Part shown: positions 27,850 to 36,333 of the stretch, piece after piece
Layout: the number at the start of each line of letters is the position of its first letter
Numbering within the stretch: position 1 is the stretch's first letter
Source: Chryseobacterium wanjuense
GTDB taxonomy: Bacteria > Bacteroidota > Bacteroidia > Flavobacteriales > Weeksellaceae
DNA: 64,000 nt
Direction: 5' to 3'
Assembly (NCBI RefSeq): GCF_900111495.1
Contig: NZ_FOIU01000001.1
Span: 2,046,001 to 2,110,000 of the forward strand
Translations under genes and position numbers: made by a program
The notes under the pieces: generated by a model
The model's database searches: none
Told to the model about the DNA's origin: nothing
What the model saw: only the letters and a program-made list of their open reading frames with translations

Positions 27850-28531
27850 ACTTCATTCGCCAGATTGTAAAAGTCGCTTTAGAATTATTAAATAAGCTTA
27901 TATCCGCTAAAGGAATTTTTATTCCAAAAACAATTTTATCTCCTGCATCCAGCTTTACGATGGTTTGCGTTTTTCTTACAGGCGAAGAGACGTTTATGGA
28001 TAAAACACTTACATTCAGGAAAGATTCTTCGGAAATTAAAACAGCTGTATTGGTTCCGGATTTTATCTTAAAAATTCCTGCTCCCAAAGTGGAGGCCGAC
28101 AGTAAAGATGCCATTTCTATATTAAAATAAATATGGTAAATTCCTTTTTCCAGGGCTGTAAATTCTTGTGTTGATGTGTTAAAATTCAGGCCTTCGTCAA
28201 TTTCAAGAGTGGGAAAAGAAACTTTTTGCCAACCATTCAAGAGACTCAGGGAAAGAACGGAAAATCCGGTTCCACCGGTTCCTTTTATAATGGTATTTGC
28301 TGTGGGTGCCCTTTCAAAAATGTTGTTCAGGTCTGTTGTATTCACCACATTTTCATCATCGAGCACCATGACTTTTACATCCTGTGCTGAAGGTAAAACA
28401 GTGGCTGTCCGTATTCTGACGTTTCCGTTGACATCCAGTGAAGCTTTTGGGTCTTCTGTATTTATCCCAACCTGTCCATAAATAACCGAGCTTATCAGCC
28501 CCATTACAATAAATAAAAATTTTGTGTTCAT
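27848..28531 (-). CDS. Secreted GINT-type surface protein
   Basis: A 227-residue exported protein: signal peptide (1-19, 'LISSVIYGQ'), the family start 'VGINTEDPKASLDVNGNVRIRT', a short connector, and a C-terminal jelly-roll-like domain (about 95-227) with 'GIYHIYFNIEMASLL' and 'KIVFGIKIPLADI', similar in style to C1q/TNF-like heads. It lies 60 bp after the small HTH gene on the same strand and is probably co-transcribed with it from promoter copy d. Confidence 0.72.
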   Translation of the reverse strand: MNTKFLFIVMGLISSVIYGQVGINTEDPKASLDVNGNVRIRTATVLPSAQDVKVMVLDDENVVNTTDLNNIFERAPTANTIIKGTGGTGFSVLSLSLLNGWQKVSFPTLEIDEGLNFNTSTQEFTALEKGIYHIYFNIEMASLLSASTLGAGIFKIKSGTNTAVLISEESFLNVSVLSINVSSPVRKTQTIVKLDAGDKIVFGIKIPLADISLFNNSKATFTIWRMK

Positions 28532-28591
28532 AACTATTTTTTGATGGTTAAAATTTTAAATAAAAGTTTGTAGAGTGCAAAAATTTAAGAT

Positions 28592-28939
28592 TTAGAAAAG
28601 ATCTTTTTGTTTTTTCCATTTTGCAATGGTATTCCGGCTTAGTTTGAAATGTGTGGCTAATTGAGAATTATTAAGCTTATTATTAACCTGATACTCCAAT
28701 ATCTGACTGATCGCCAGTGGATCATAGGATCTGTGCTGCTGATTAAACAAAGTTCTTTTCCGGCAGTCTTTATTGAAAAGTAAATTGTTGAGCCTGATGA
28801 TATCTAAAAATGATAATTTTTTTTTCGACAATATAGGGTTGCATAGTCGCATTTTTTCAGGATATTTCCTGGTGATAATGTCTATATAAATACGTTTGTA
28901 ATCTGGCGAAGACGTAATGTTTTGTGCTTGGTTGCTCAT
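28592..28939 (-). CDS. Small HTH DNA-binding protein
   Basis: A 115-residue protein with a C-terminal helix-turn-helix ('NNSQLATHFKLSRNTIAKWKKQ', about residues 90-112) of the kind seen in transposase and Hin-like HTH units. The N-terminal half is basic and has no recognised domain. There is no catalytic transposase domain and no terminal repeats, so it is a regulator rather than a mobile element. It lies upstream of a GINT surface-protein gene, parallel to the other regulator/surface pairs here. Confidence 0.65.
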   Translation of the reverse strand: MSNQAQNITSSPDYKRIYIDIITRKYPEKMRLCNPILSKKKLSFLDIIRLNNLLFNKDCRKRTLFNQQHRSYDPLAISQILEYQVNNKLNNSQLATHFKLSRNTIAKWKKQKDLF

Positions 28940-29016
28940 CGTTAAAATTATTTATACTAAAAATGTTTAAACCCTGATAATTTTTGATAGGGTAAAGAGA
29001 CTTACTGATCTGCCGA

Positions 29017-29073
29017 CAAAATTGTTGCATTTATTTCTTTATAAAAAAGCAACAGGTATGACTTGGATATTAC
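29017..29073 (-). promoter_or_regulatory. Shared regulon motif plus -7 element (copy d)
   Basis: Read on the minus strand: GTAATATCCAA (29073-29063) and GTCATACCTGT (29062-29052), a T-run, then after 27 nt CAATTTTG (29024-29017, one mismatch to TAnnTTTG). It points at the small HTH gene; leader about 70 nt. Confidence 0.5.
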
Positions 29074-29187
29074 ATTAATTTGAAATGATAAGCTAGTAAA
29101 GAAGGGCCTACTGAATCAACCAATTTTTTATTTTCCCTGCAATATACATAGCCAATGAAATATCTTCTACAAGGCCATTGACAAGAT

Positions 29188-29244
29188 GTAATACCTGTGT
29201 AATATCAGCTTTTTTTGAGAAAAAGAAAACTCATGATAGTTTTG
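29188..29244 (+). promoter_or_regulatory. Shared regulon motif plus -7 element (copy b)
   Basis: GTAATACCTGT (29188-29198) and GTAATATCAGC (29199-29209) in tandem, a T-run, then after 27 nt TAGTTTTG (29237-29244), a perfect TAnnTTTG. It drives the AraC-type gene at 29395 with a leader of about 143 nt. With copy d it makes 28940-29394 a divergent promoter region. Confidence 0.55.
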
Positions 29245-29394
29245 CCAACAACAAATCATTAAGAAGAGTTTTATGCAACTCAGATTGGAATAAGAATTTT
29301 AAATCAGAATATGCCTTGTAATTTCGGAATTCGGATGCAGTCAAATTTCTCAAAACATTTTTAATTGAAAACTAACTAATCATTAATTTCATTC

Positions 29395-30339
29395 ATGAAT
29401 AAGCAATATATCACCTATCAGGAAAAAGAAAGATTAAAAAGAGAATTTGTTCATAAGTATCTCCTGCTTATGATCATCATTTTTCTTATATATATGTTGA
29501 TTTATACATTTATTCAATACAATAACTTCCTGGCTTACTACATTGCCGGAGGGTTGGTTCTCACTTCTACAGCTTATCTCATCGCCCGAAAAAGCAACAG
29601 TCTGGATAAGTTTGTGCGCTGTTATTTCATCTTATCTCCCATTTATATCATATTCATCATGGTGTATTTCTGGAATGTCTCCGTCATGAGTTTTGTGTGG
29701 CTTTTACCCCTCCCGCTTGGTGTTTATATATTTTTCCCTACTAAAAAAGATATCATTGCATTCACTTTATATGGTCTGTTCATCATCATTGCGGAATATA
29801 TTATTGTCTATTTCTTTAGTTTTTCACTCACCATTTCCAGGCAAAGTATTGTCCTTACCGACACATTATTAATAGTTTCCAATATACTTATCATCTTGCT
29901 AGAAATTTATTATACCGATAAAATAAGAAAAGCAGAGTTCTTCCTGCAATTTGAAAAAAAATATCTGGTAAGAACAAAGAATTCAGAATCTGAAAGTTAT
30001 CATCAGTTATTTGAAAAAATAGAAGAAGTTGTGAAAGGAAAAATGCTCTTTAAAGATGACAAGTTTAATATTTCAAAGCTATGCATCGAATTGGACGTCA
30101 ACAGCAAATATATCGCTAAAGCCCTGAGAGCCAACAACTACTCCAACTTCAATACCTTTTTGAATTTCCACAGGATTAATCATGTTAAAAAGCTTCTGGA
30201 AGAAAGCAACCTGCAAAGAATCACTTTAATGTATATCTACACGGAAGCGGGATTTTCTAACCAGTCTACTTTCAACCGGGTTTTCAAGCAGTTTGAAAAT
30301 ATGACTCCCTCAGAATACATCGCTATGAAACACGGGTAG
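29395..30339 (+). CDS. Membrane-embedded AraC family regulator
   Basis: A 314-residue protein with about six membrane helices in residues 20-180 and a C-terminal AraC HTH domain (about 205-314) with both helix-turn-helix units ('DKFNISKLCIELDVNSKYIAKALR' and 'ITLMYIYTEAGFSNQSTFNRVFKQ', then 'MTPSEY'). Such regulators sense membrane or extracellular cues directly. It precedes the GINT surface-protein gene at 30662, its probable target, and is itself driven by promoter copy b. Confidence 0.85.
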   Translation: MNKQYITYQEKERLKREFVHKYLLLMIIIFLIYMLIYTFIQYNNFLAYYIAGGLVLTSTAYLIARKSNSLDKFVRCYFILSPIYIIFIMVYFWNVSVMSFVWLLPLPLGVYIFFPTKKDIIAFTLYGLFIIIAEYIIVYFFSFSLTISRQSIVLTDTLLIVSNILIILLEIYYTDKIRKAEFFLQFEKKYLVRTKNSESESYHQLFEKIEEVVKGKMLFKDDKFNISKLCIELDVNSKYIAKALRANNYSNFNTFLNFHRINHVKKLLEESNLQRITLMYIYTEAGFSNQSTFNRVFKQFENMTPSEYIAMKHG

Positions 30340-30461
30340 ATTTCTGTTTACTCTCATATCATTTGAAATAAATATTTACTACTGATTTTAAATAGTTTAT
30401 TCAAGTTGATCATACAAACAATTAAACTACAAATTACATACATTTTAATAACTTAATTAAA

Positions 30462-30550
30462 AAATTGATTACCAGCACTTTAAAAGATAAAATGATTTCT
30501 GAAATTGATTACCAGTCGCCGATTTTGATTTATTGTACAGAATAAATTTG
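30462..30550 (+). promoter_or_regulatory. Direct-repeat operator and -7 element before the 30662 gene
   Basis: AAATTGATTACCAG occurs exactly twice (30462-30475 and 30502-30515, 40 bp apart). A perfect -7 TAAATTTG (30543-30550) follows 27 nt after the second copy, the same spacing as in the shared-motif promoters. It is a plausible binding site for the AraC regulator encoded just upstream. Confidence 0.5.
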
Positions 30551-30661
30551 CAACAGTAATTCAAACACAAATCTTCTATGACACATCCGCCTTAAAATTT
30601 TTAAAAAACAAAAAAACTCAACGAATAAACATTCATTAAAAATTAAAAAAATCATCAATAC

Positions 30662-31933
30662 ATGAAAAAAATAAAATTATTATTACCATTTAGCGTATTA
30701 TCAGTTGCTGCATTTGGGCAAGTAGGAATAAACACTTCAAACCCTCAAGGTATCTTTAATATAGATGCAGCAAAAGACAATGCAACTACCGGAGTTCCTA
30801 CAGCAGCACAGCAAGCCAATGACTTCACCGTAATGCAAAATGGAAGTATAGGAATCGGAACAACAGCTCCCCATGCTTCTGCAATTTTAGATATTACTTC
30901 TACCAACAAAGGAATCTTGGCTCCCAGAATGTCATTGTCATCACGTACAGATGTCACTACGGTTCCAAATCCTGCAGTAGGATTATTAGTATACAACCTG
31001 GGTACCCAGCCTACTTTTACTTACAAAGGATATGTTTTCTGGAACGGAACAGAATGGAGATCATTCGATAATTCTTCTCTGGATGTTGGTACTGTAGGAG
31101 CATTAGCATGTAATTCGGTTTCCCTTACTCCCAATACCTATGCATCCGGTGTTCCGTATACGGGAACAATGAGCATTCCGTATACCGGTGGTAACGGCGG
31201 TGTATATCAGAGCCAGACGATAGGACCTGTAAACGGACTTACTGCTACGTTAAACGGAGGAAATTTTGCAAACGGCTCAGGAACCCTCAATTATACCATT
31301 TCCGGAACCCCTACTGTCAGCAGCCCTTCTACGACTACTTTTACGATTACTATTGGAGGTCAGACCTGTAGTACTACCATTGGCGCAGGCAGCTCAATTT
31401 CCGTAGGACAAGAGGTAAACTGGTCTGGAGAAGCACCTGCAAATATCGGTAGCGGAGGACTAGACGAAACTGCATCTATTCCAACGAACTACCTTAGTAA
31501 TTATGCAGCGGATGTTCCTGTAATGGATGGAATGAGATTTGATTTTTATTTTATAAACAATGTCACAGGTGCTGGTACAATTTCGGCTATACCGCGTCTG
31601 GTAAACGTTTCCGGAGGTAATTTAAAAGTTAACTTTTCTGCAATGTCTAGTGTTCAAAACTATGGATCCAATAACGTATTACTAGGACCAAATCAATTTA
31701 TTAACCTGGATGACGGTATCTACAACGGATATGGATTAAATATGACGACAAGCAGTGTCCCTGCGAGCTATACATCACCTTCTACAAGTCATACAGAAAT
31801 AGAAACTGTGGATCTATGGGTAAATAATCATTGGTACAGAGCCAATTATTATCCTGTGATAGATAACAATAATACAACCACACCATCCGATGATATCAGG
31901 AGAATAGCTATTTCTATCAAAAGACTTAAATAG
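30662..31933 (+). CDS. Secreted GINT-type surface protein
   Basis: A 423-residue exported protein: signal peptide (1-19, 'LSVAAFGQ'), 'VGINTSNPQGIFNID', and a second 'IGIGTTAPHASAILDIT' unit with 'NKGILAPRMS'. These are the repeats typical of flavobacterial surface and tail-fibre-like proteins. A 'GLLVYN...YVFWNGTEWRSF' segment follows (about 115-140), then putative-Ig or SprB-like strand repeats, and a unique C-terminal domain (about 255-423). There is no T9SS domain. It lies downstream of the AraC regulator and ends at the hairpin at 32007. Confidence 0.75.
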   Translation: MKKIKLLLPFSVLSVAAFGQVGINTSNPQGIFNIDAAKDNATTGVPTAAQQANDFTVMQNGSIGIGTTAPHASAILDITSTNKGILAPRMSLSSRTDVTTVPNPAVGLLVYNLGTQPTFTYKGYVFWNGTEWRSFDNSSLDVGTVGALACNSVSLTPNTYASGVPYTGTMSIPYTGGNGGVYQSQTIGPVNGLTATLNGGNFANGSGTLNYTISGTPTVSSPSTTTFTITIGGQTCSTTIGAGSSISVGQEVNWSGEAPANIGSGGLDETASIPTNYLSNYAADVPVMDGMRFDFYFINNVTGAGTISAIPRLVNVSGGNLKVNFSAMSSVQNYGSNNVLLGPNQFINLDDGIYNGYGLNMTTSSVPASYTSPSTSHTEIETVDLWVNNHWYRANYYPVIDNNNTTTPSDDIRRIAISIKRLK

Positions 31934-32006
31934 ATCATTCATAGACAAGCCCCCAAGAAGATTCCTGCTATACAGTATTTAGATTCTGTACAAGCTTGGT
32001 TCCGAC

Positions 32007-32045
32007 GTAGAATGGTCTGTTGTGCCCCCATAACAGACCATCTAC
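32007..32045. terminator. Hairpin, probable terminator
   Basis: Arms 32007-32021 and 32032-32045 pair over 14 bp with a single bulged A, with a 10-nt loop. There is no U-tract, so efficiency is uncertain. Confidence 0.5.
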
Positions 32046-32071
32046 AATCTTCATGACCAGAAGGAAATAAT

Positions 32072-32302
32072 ATGAAAAAGAAAAACCACTATCAACATTT
32101 AATGGGTAGAGATAAAAAACAAATTGTTTACGAAATGGGACAAGAGTTTAACTTTTATCCGAATAATATCTGGACTTATATCATAGATAATGGCTGGTTC
32201 GGGAGAAAAACAATGTTATTATTATTTTTTAAAAGTGAAAAAGTTTACGAAATCAAAGTAAAAAATTTCTATGGAAAAATTGCCCGGTTATCGGAAGATT
32301 AA
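32072..32302 (+). CDS. Small hypothetical protein
   Basis: A 76-residue basic soluble protein ('MKKKNHYQHLMGRDKKQIVYEMGQEFNFYPNNIW...'). It has no signal peptide and no recognised domain; the central part predicts beta strands with several aromatic residues. Nothing competes for the region and its composition is normal. Confidence 0.55.
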   Translation: MKKKNHYQHLMGRDKKQIVYEMGQEFNFYPNNIWTYIIDNGWFGRKTMLLLFFKSEKVYEIKVKNFYGKIARLSED

Positions 32303-32371
32303 TTGCAGATTATTCCCAAAAAAACATAATAATCATATCACGAAATTCAATCAGTTCCCACTTTTTTATTG

Positions 32372-33310
32372 ATGAAAATGAAAATCTCTGTAGTCATTCC
32401 TGTTTATAATGCCGAAAAATATGTTGCCAATGCCGTAGAATCGGCCTTACAGTTTCAGGAAGTATGTGAAGTGTTATTAATAGAAGACGGATCACCGGAT
32501 AATGCCTTGCAGGTTTGCCATGATCTCGCGGAAAAATACGACAGAGTAAGATTATTTCAGCATCCCGATAAAAAAAATCACGGCCCCGGAGAAAGCAGGA
32601 ATTTAGGAATAAAAAACTCTACAGGAGATTTCATCGCTTTCCTGGACGCTGATGATTATTACCTTCCCAACCGGTTCAACGCTGAAAAAGAACTTTTCAA
32701 AGAACCGAAAGTAGAAGGTGTCTACGGAGCATTAGGAGTACAGTATTATACGCAGAAGGCAAAGGAGCAGTATTACAGCATTTTTAAAAATCGCCTGACA
32801 ACGGTCTATAGGAAATATCATCCAAAGGATGTTTTGCCGGGACAGCTGAATATGCTGGGAAGTTTTGGACTTTTCACGCTTGATGCCTTAACGATCCGGA
32901 AAGAAGCTCTGCTGAGGAAAATAGATTCTCTATTCAAACCTCATCTGAGATATCATGAAGACACAGAATTCCTTTTCCGATTGTCCTTTTATCTGGATCT
33001 CTATCCCGGTATTTTAGACAAAGCTATTGTCGTAAGAGGTGTTCACGAAAATAATAGAATTACCAAAGTAGATACCAAAAAAATAAACCCCGCTTCTACC
33101 AGAATTTTATTATGGAAAGAGATCAGGGATTGGGTGGAAAAAGAAAATGAAATTCACGATGATATCAAACTGCACATCAGAAGAATGCACCGCAGCTTTG
33201 AGATCGCCAATGCACCGACATTAAAAAAGTGGAAAATGATTATAAAATTTATTTTTAAAGACTATTACAGCATTCGTTCAGGTCTTTATAATATCAATTT
33301 CAGACAATAA
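32372..33310 (+). CDS. Glycosyltransferase family 2
   Basis: A 312-residue GT-A glycosyltransferase: 'ISVVIPVYNAEKYV' at the N-terminus, 'LIEDGSPDN', 'NHGPGESRNLGI' and the metal-binding 'DADDYYLP' (about residues 90-97), then acceptor-side elements 'YHEDTEF'. The ATG at 32372 is preferred to the TTG one codon earlier. It should transfer a sugar from a nucleotide sugar to a surface glycan. It stands alone, followed by a terminator. Confidence 0.88.
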   Translation: MKMKISVVIPVYNAEKYVANAVESALQFQEVCEVLLIEDGSPDNALQVCHDLAEKYDRVRLFQHPDKKNHGPGESRNLGIKNSTGDFIAFLDADDYYLPNRFNAEKELFKEPKVEGVYGALGVQYYTQKAKEQYYSIFKNRLTTVYRKYHPKDVLPGQLNMLGSFGLFTLDALTIRKEALLRKIDSLFKPHLRYHEDTEFLFRLSFYLDLYPGILDKAIVVRGVHENNRITKVDTKKINPASTRILLWKEIRDWVEKENEIHDDIKLHIRRMHRSFEIANAPTLKKWKMIIKFIFKDYYSIRSGLYNINFRQ

Positions 33311-33424
33311 TTGATTTTCTTATTTAATAAAAACAGAAAGGTTAAAAGTACTTTTCATCTGAAACAACACAAATTATGATTTCGCAAATTTTACGATTCT
33401 AAAAACACAACAGGTGAAAAGAAA

Positions 33425-33448
33425 GGAGCCGTATTCCCTGACGGCTCC
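33425..33448 (+). terminator. Intrinsic terminator
   Basis: GGAGCCGT / ACGGCTCC, an 8-bp stem (33425-33432 / 33441-33448) with an 8-nt loop and a T-rich tail, 115 bp after the glycosyltransferase stop. Confidence 0.6.
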
Positions 33449-33532
33449 CTTAATCTTTGAAAGGAATTTTAAACTTTTTCCTTAGCATTTGTTCAAAAAA
33501 AAGTCAGAAAATATCAAACCTCAGTCTATATT

Positions 33533-33958
33533 ATGTTATTTAAAAATATTCATATCGGTGAACTCATAGATAAAAGAGTGAAAGAAACAGAAACTTCTAT
33601 TGATAGAATTGTTAATTTTTTCCAATGCAATGAAGAAGATATCACAAAAATGTACCTCAGCAAGTCTATAGATTCGGAATCTCTTCTAAAATGGAGTAAA
33701 CTGCTGGGTTATGATTTTTTCAGGATCTATTCGCAGCATCTTTTATTATACTCGCCTCCATCTTCTCCCGATTTCCATCAAAAGACAAAACAAAAGGAAA
33801 CCGAACTTCCAACGTTCCGGAAAAACATTTATACCATTGAAATTATTGAATTCATCTTAGAACTATTAAAATCTGAAGAAAAAACAAAAAAACAAATAAT
33901 AGAAGAATATAAAATCCCTAAAACAACACTTTACAAATGGATTAAAAAGTATTGGTAG
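33533..33958 (+). CDS. Small HTH DNA-binding protein
   Basis: A 141-residue protein with an N-terminal helical domain resembling a Cro/C1-type fold (1-75, 'VNFFQCNEEDITKMYLSKSIDSESLLKWSKLLGYDFFRIY'), a linker, and a C-terminal transposase-like HTH ('KKQIIEEYKIPKTTLYKWIKKYW', about 117-139). It is similar in organisation to the 28592 product. No catalytic domain, so a regulator is more likely than a transposase. Confidence 0.65.
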   Translation: MLFKNIHIGELIDKRVKETETSIDRIVNFFQCNEEDITKMYLSKSIDSESLLKWSKLLGYDFFRIYSQHLLLYSPPSSPDFHQKTKQKETELPTFRKNIYTIEIIEFILELLKSEEKTKKQIIEEYKIPKTTLYKWIKKYW

Positions 33959-34068
33959 TTTCAAATTTTACTATCCAACTTCGTTCGACTGTTTACTAAT
34001 CATCCCTGGGTAAACAGCTTTCAAATAGTCATTTTCAACTATTTTATTTGACGTGTTATTAGTTGGAG

Positions 34069-34099
34069 CCCTTTAAATCTTTGTATTTAAAGGGTTTTT
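34069..34099 (+). terminator. Intrinsic terminator
   Basis: CCCTTTAAAT / ATTTAAAGGG (34069-34078 / 34085-34094), a 10-bp stem with a 6-nt loop followed by TTTTT, about 110 bp after the HTH gene. Confidence 0.75.
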
Positions 34100-34143
34100 G
34101 AATTTAAAAAAGCATTCTTAAAGTATTTTAACAGTAATAATGA

Positions 34144-34341
34144 TATATTAAAAGACCACAGATTCTTACCACCAACGATCTTCGAATTTGTGCATTGATT
34201 AAATTAAATCTCACCAACAAGGAAATCGTACAGTATGAAAATATTTCTGTACGTACCATAGAAACAAAAAAATACAGAATTAAAAAGAAATTAGGACTCG
34301 ACACCAATACTGATCTTAATAAATGGATTATGGATTTGTAA
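34144..34341 (+). pseudogene. Remnant of a LuxR-like HTH regulator (C-terminal 65 codons)
   Basis: The frame is open from 34144 to the TAA at 34339-34341, begins right after a TGA and has no usable start. Its translation includes 'PQILTTNDLRICALIKLN', 'LTNKEIVQY' and 'TIETKKYRIKKKLGL', ending 'DLNKWIMDL'. This lines up with the C-terminal HTH of the TPR regulators at 20058 and 23062 ('PQLLTSELKFCALLFLN', 'QTRKNRLRKKLNI', 'DIYIWMKNI'). An adjacent frame just upstream (34100-34154) may hold a further piece. The TPR and membrane parts are gone. Confidence 0.6.
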
Positions 34342-34369
34342 AATGTAATGGTTCCGAATCTCAAAATCA

Positions 34370-34708
34370 TTATTTTTCGACAACGAAAGCTTTCAATTCA
34401 GCCATCAGTCCGTTTTCAAACTTCCAGACGTCGCAGTAATCGTATTCTGTCCATTTGTCATTTTCACTTAGGCTTATTTTGCCTACAGCCGTTACGTAAT
34501 CTCGTTCTGCAATCATCAAATCAACGTCAAACTTTGGCGGTATTTTGTAAGTTTCGGACAAGTATCGGCGTACTTCTTCTTTTCCCGAAAGTACTCTGTC
34601 TCCGACGAATATCCATTGTACCGAATCTGTGCAGAATGTAAGAAAGGTTTCATGATCACCCCGCGATATTGCGGCATTTGCTGTTTCAAGAACTGTTTTG
34701 TTATTCAT
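34370..34708 (-). CDS. SnoaL-like / NTF2-fold protein
   Basis: A 112-residue cytosolic protein with the NTF2-like cone fold pattern ('ANAAISRGDHETFLTFCTDSVQWIFVGDRVLSGKEEVRRYL', 'YCDVWKFENGLMAELKAFV'). The family includes isomerases, hydrolases and non-catalytic ligand binders, so no reaction can be assigned. It is a single gene. Confidence 0.8.
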   Translation of the reverse strand: MNNKTVLETANAAISRGDHETFLTFCTDSVQWIFVGDRVLSGKEEVRRYLSETYKIPPKFDVDLMIAERDYVTAVGKISLSENDKWTEYDYCDVWKFENGLMAELKAFVVEK

Positions 34709-34823
34709 AAGGCTGGTATTAATGGTGAAAAATCATTTGATAAATGAATACCAAATAATCCTGCCTGTAAACGTTCAAAGGCTATGCCGATTTTATTTAT
34801 AAAATTTCCTGGCTAATAAAAAA

Positions 34824-35183
34824 TTAGGTAAGCTGATAATTGGCGATCACAAGGCTTAAAATAAAATGAACATAATTCTGCTCGGCTTCCTGCCTGTTGA
34901 TCAGTTTATTTTTATATTCATAAGAATTCAGAACCTGTACCAATTTCTGGTAAACGTCAAAGTCTTCCCCTTTAATTTTCACCCTTACATTACCGTCTCT
35001 TTTGTGAATAAGGTTGTTGTCAAGCGTCCTTACCTTAAACAAAACGTTGTATAATGTAGGGTTGAAATTCATCCGCCCCAAGTATCTTTCAATTATATTA
35101 ACCTTGAAAGCATCAAATACGATTGTATTAAAAACAATATTAGATCCGGGTTCCTGCGTATTGAGCTCAAGAGTATAGTTCAT
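34824..35183 (-). CDS. Hypothetical protein
   Basis: A 119-residue soluble protein that I do not recognise. It has mixed alpha/beta composition with a basic centre ('HKRDGNVRVKIKGEDFDVY') and no signal peptide. It is the only credible ORF between the SnoaL-like gene and the CPBP gene. Confidence 0.55.
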   Translation of the reverse strand: MNYTLELNTQEPGSNIVFNTIVFDAFKVNIIERYLGRMNFNPTLYNVLFKVRTLDNNLIHKRDGNVRVKIKGEDFDVYQKLVQVLNSYEYKNKLINRQEAEQNYVHFILSLVIANYQLT

Positions 35184-35498
35184 AAATTTAAATTTACTAC
35201 AAATTTAGTCAGAAGATGAAAACATACAAAACAAAAATGCCCCTGAAATGTACCATTTATTTTAAATATATGGTAAAGCCTTTACTATTAGGCGAATATA
35301 GAGAGAAAAAAAGATATTATGCTTAGACTATTATTTTGAAAATGTTTTCGTTTTAGCTCTTTATTTTTTTTAATTTTATTGAATTATAAATAGTAAGATA
35401 TTAATTTAGAACATGTTTAACGAATAAGCGCGGTTAAAAAACGCGCGGCAAATATAATAATTTGCTTAAGACATTAATTCAAAAATTATAAAGTAAAT
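35184..35498. other. Intergenic region upstream of the CPBP protease
   Basis: 315 bp, AT-rich. A short GC island forms a 5-bp GCGCG/CGCGC stem at 35428-35446, about 55 bp before the CPBP start, possibly a leader hairpin. No ORF. Confidence 0.35.
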
Positions 35499-36155
35499 AT
35501 GAATAATAAAATACTTAGAACAATCAAAGATGTGAGCGTAATAGGTTTCCTATTGCTTTTTCCTCATTTTGTTCCTTTACCTTTTTATTCATATGCTGTT
35601 GTCTGCTTTCTTTTCATCTGGTTTTTGCTGCGTAACGAAGGAAATACATTTCAGGATATCGGACTTTCCGGAAACGGATTTACCGGAAAAGCTGTTCTAA
35701 TAGGCATAGCTTCGGCTTTATTCTGGCTCGGTTTCATGCAATTGGCTTATATTCCTTTTATAAAACATTTCTTTGTTGTTCCGGATTATACGGAATACAA
35801 TTTTATCAGAAAAAGCATTTCAAATCTGCTCATGGTCATCGCTGCGGCGTTGCTCATAGGCGGGTTTTATGAAGAAGTTGTGTTCCGCGGATACATTCAG
35901 AATCTGTTGGAAAAAAGATTTTTCAGGAAATTTGCTGTGCTGTGGAGCATCATTATCACAAGCGTATTGTTCGGGCTTTATCACTGGCAGCAGGATATTT
36001 TCGGTATCGTATCGGCTGTTTTAGGGGGACTTTTCTGGAGTATTTTATATAAAAAATTTAATAATAATCTTTGGATTACTATCGTTTCACATGCCATTTT
36101 CGACACAATATCATTGATTCTTATCTATATAGACAAATTTGGAAATTGGTATTGA
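35499..36155 (+). CDS. CPBP family intramembrane glutamic endopeptidase
   Basis: A 218-residue polytopic membrane protein of about six helices with the three CPBP/Abi motifs: 'EEVVFRGY' (about residues 125-132), 'FGLYHW' and 'SHAIFD'. The family includes Rce1-like proteases and bacteriocin self-immunity proteins. With no bacteriocin gene nearby, a general membrane protease role is more likely. Monocistronic. Confidence 0.88.
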   Translation: MNNKILRTIKDVSVIGFLLLFPHFVPLPFYSYAVVCFLFIWFLLRNEGNTFQDIGLSGNGFTGKAVLIGIASALFWLGFMQLAYIPFIKHFFVVPDYTEYNFIRKSISNLLMVIAAALLIGGFYEEVVFRGYIQNLLEKRFFRKFAVLWSIIITSVLFGLYHWQQDIFGIVSAVLGGLFWSILYKKFNNNLWITIVSHAIFDTISLILIYIDKFGNWY

Positions 36156-36333
36156 CATATTCACTCCATGATAACTCACGAAATATCCATTATTAAAAGG
36201 TTAATCAACATCTTTTTCAATAATTAATATCTATCACTCATATAAACAATTGTGATTAAAATTTACGTTTAAATAACTAATTCGTAATATAATTTTAACT
36301 AAATTGTCCTCTTTTTACTTAATATTCTATTTT

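Noticed and set aside
28592..28939. Transposase or insertion sequence
   Set aside because: Only a small HTH is present, with no catalytic domain, terminal inverted repeats or target duplication. The same applies to the gene at 33533.
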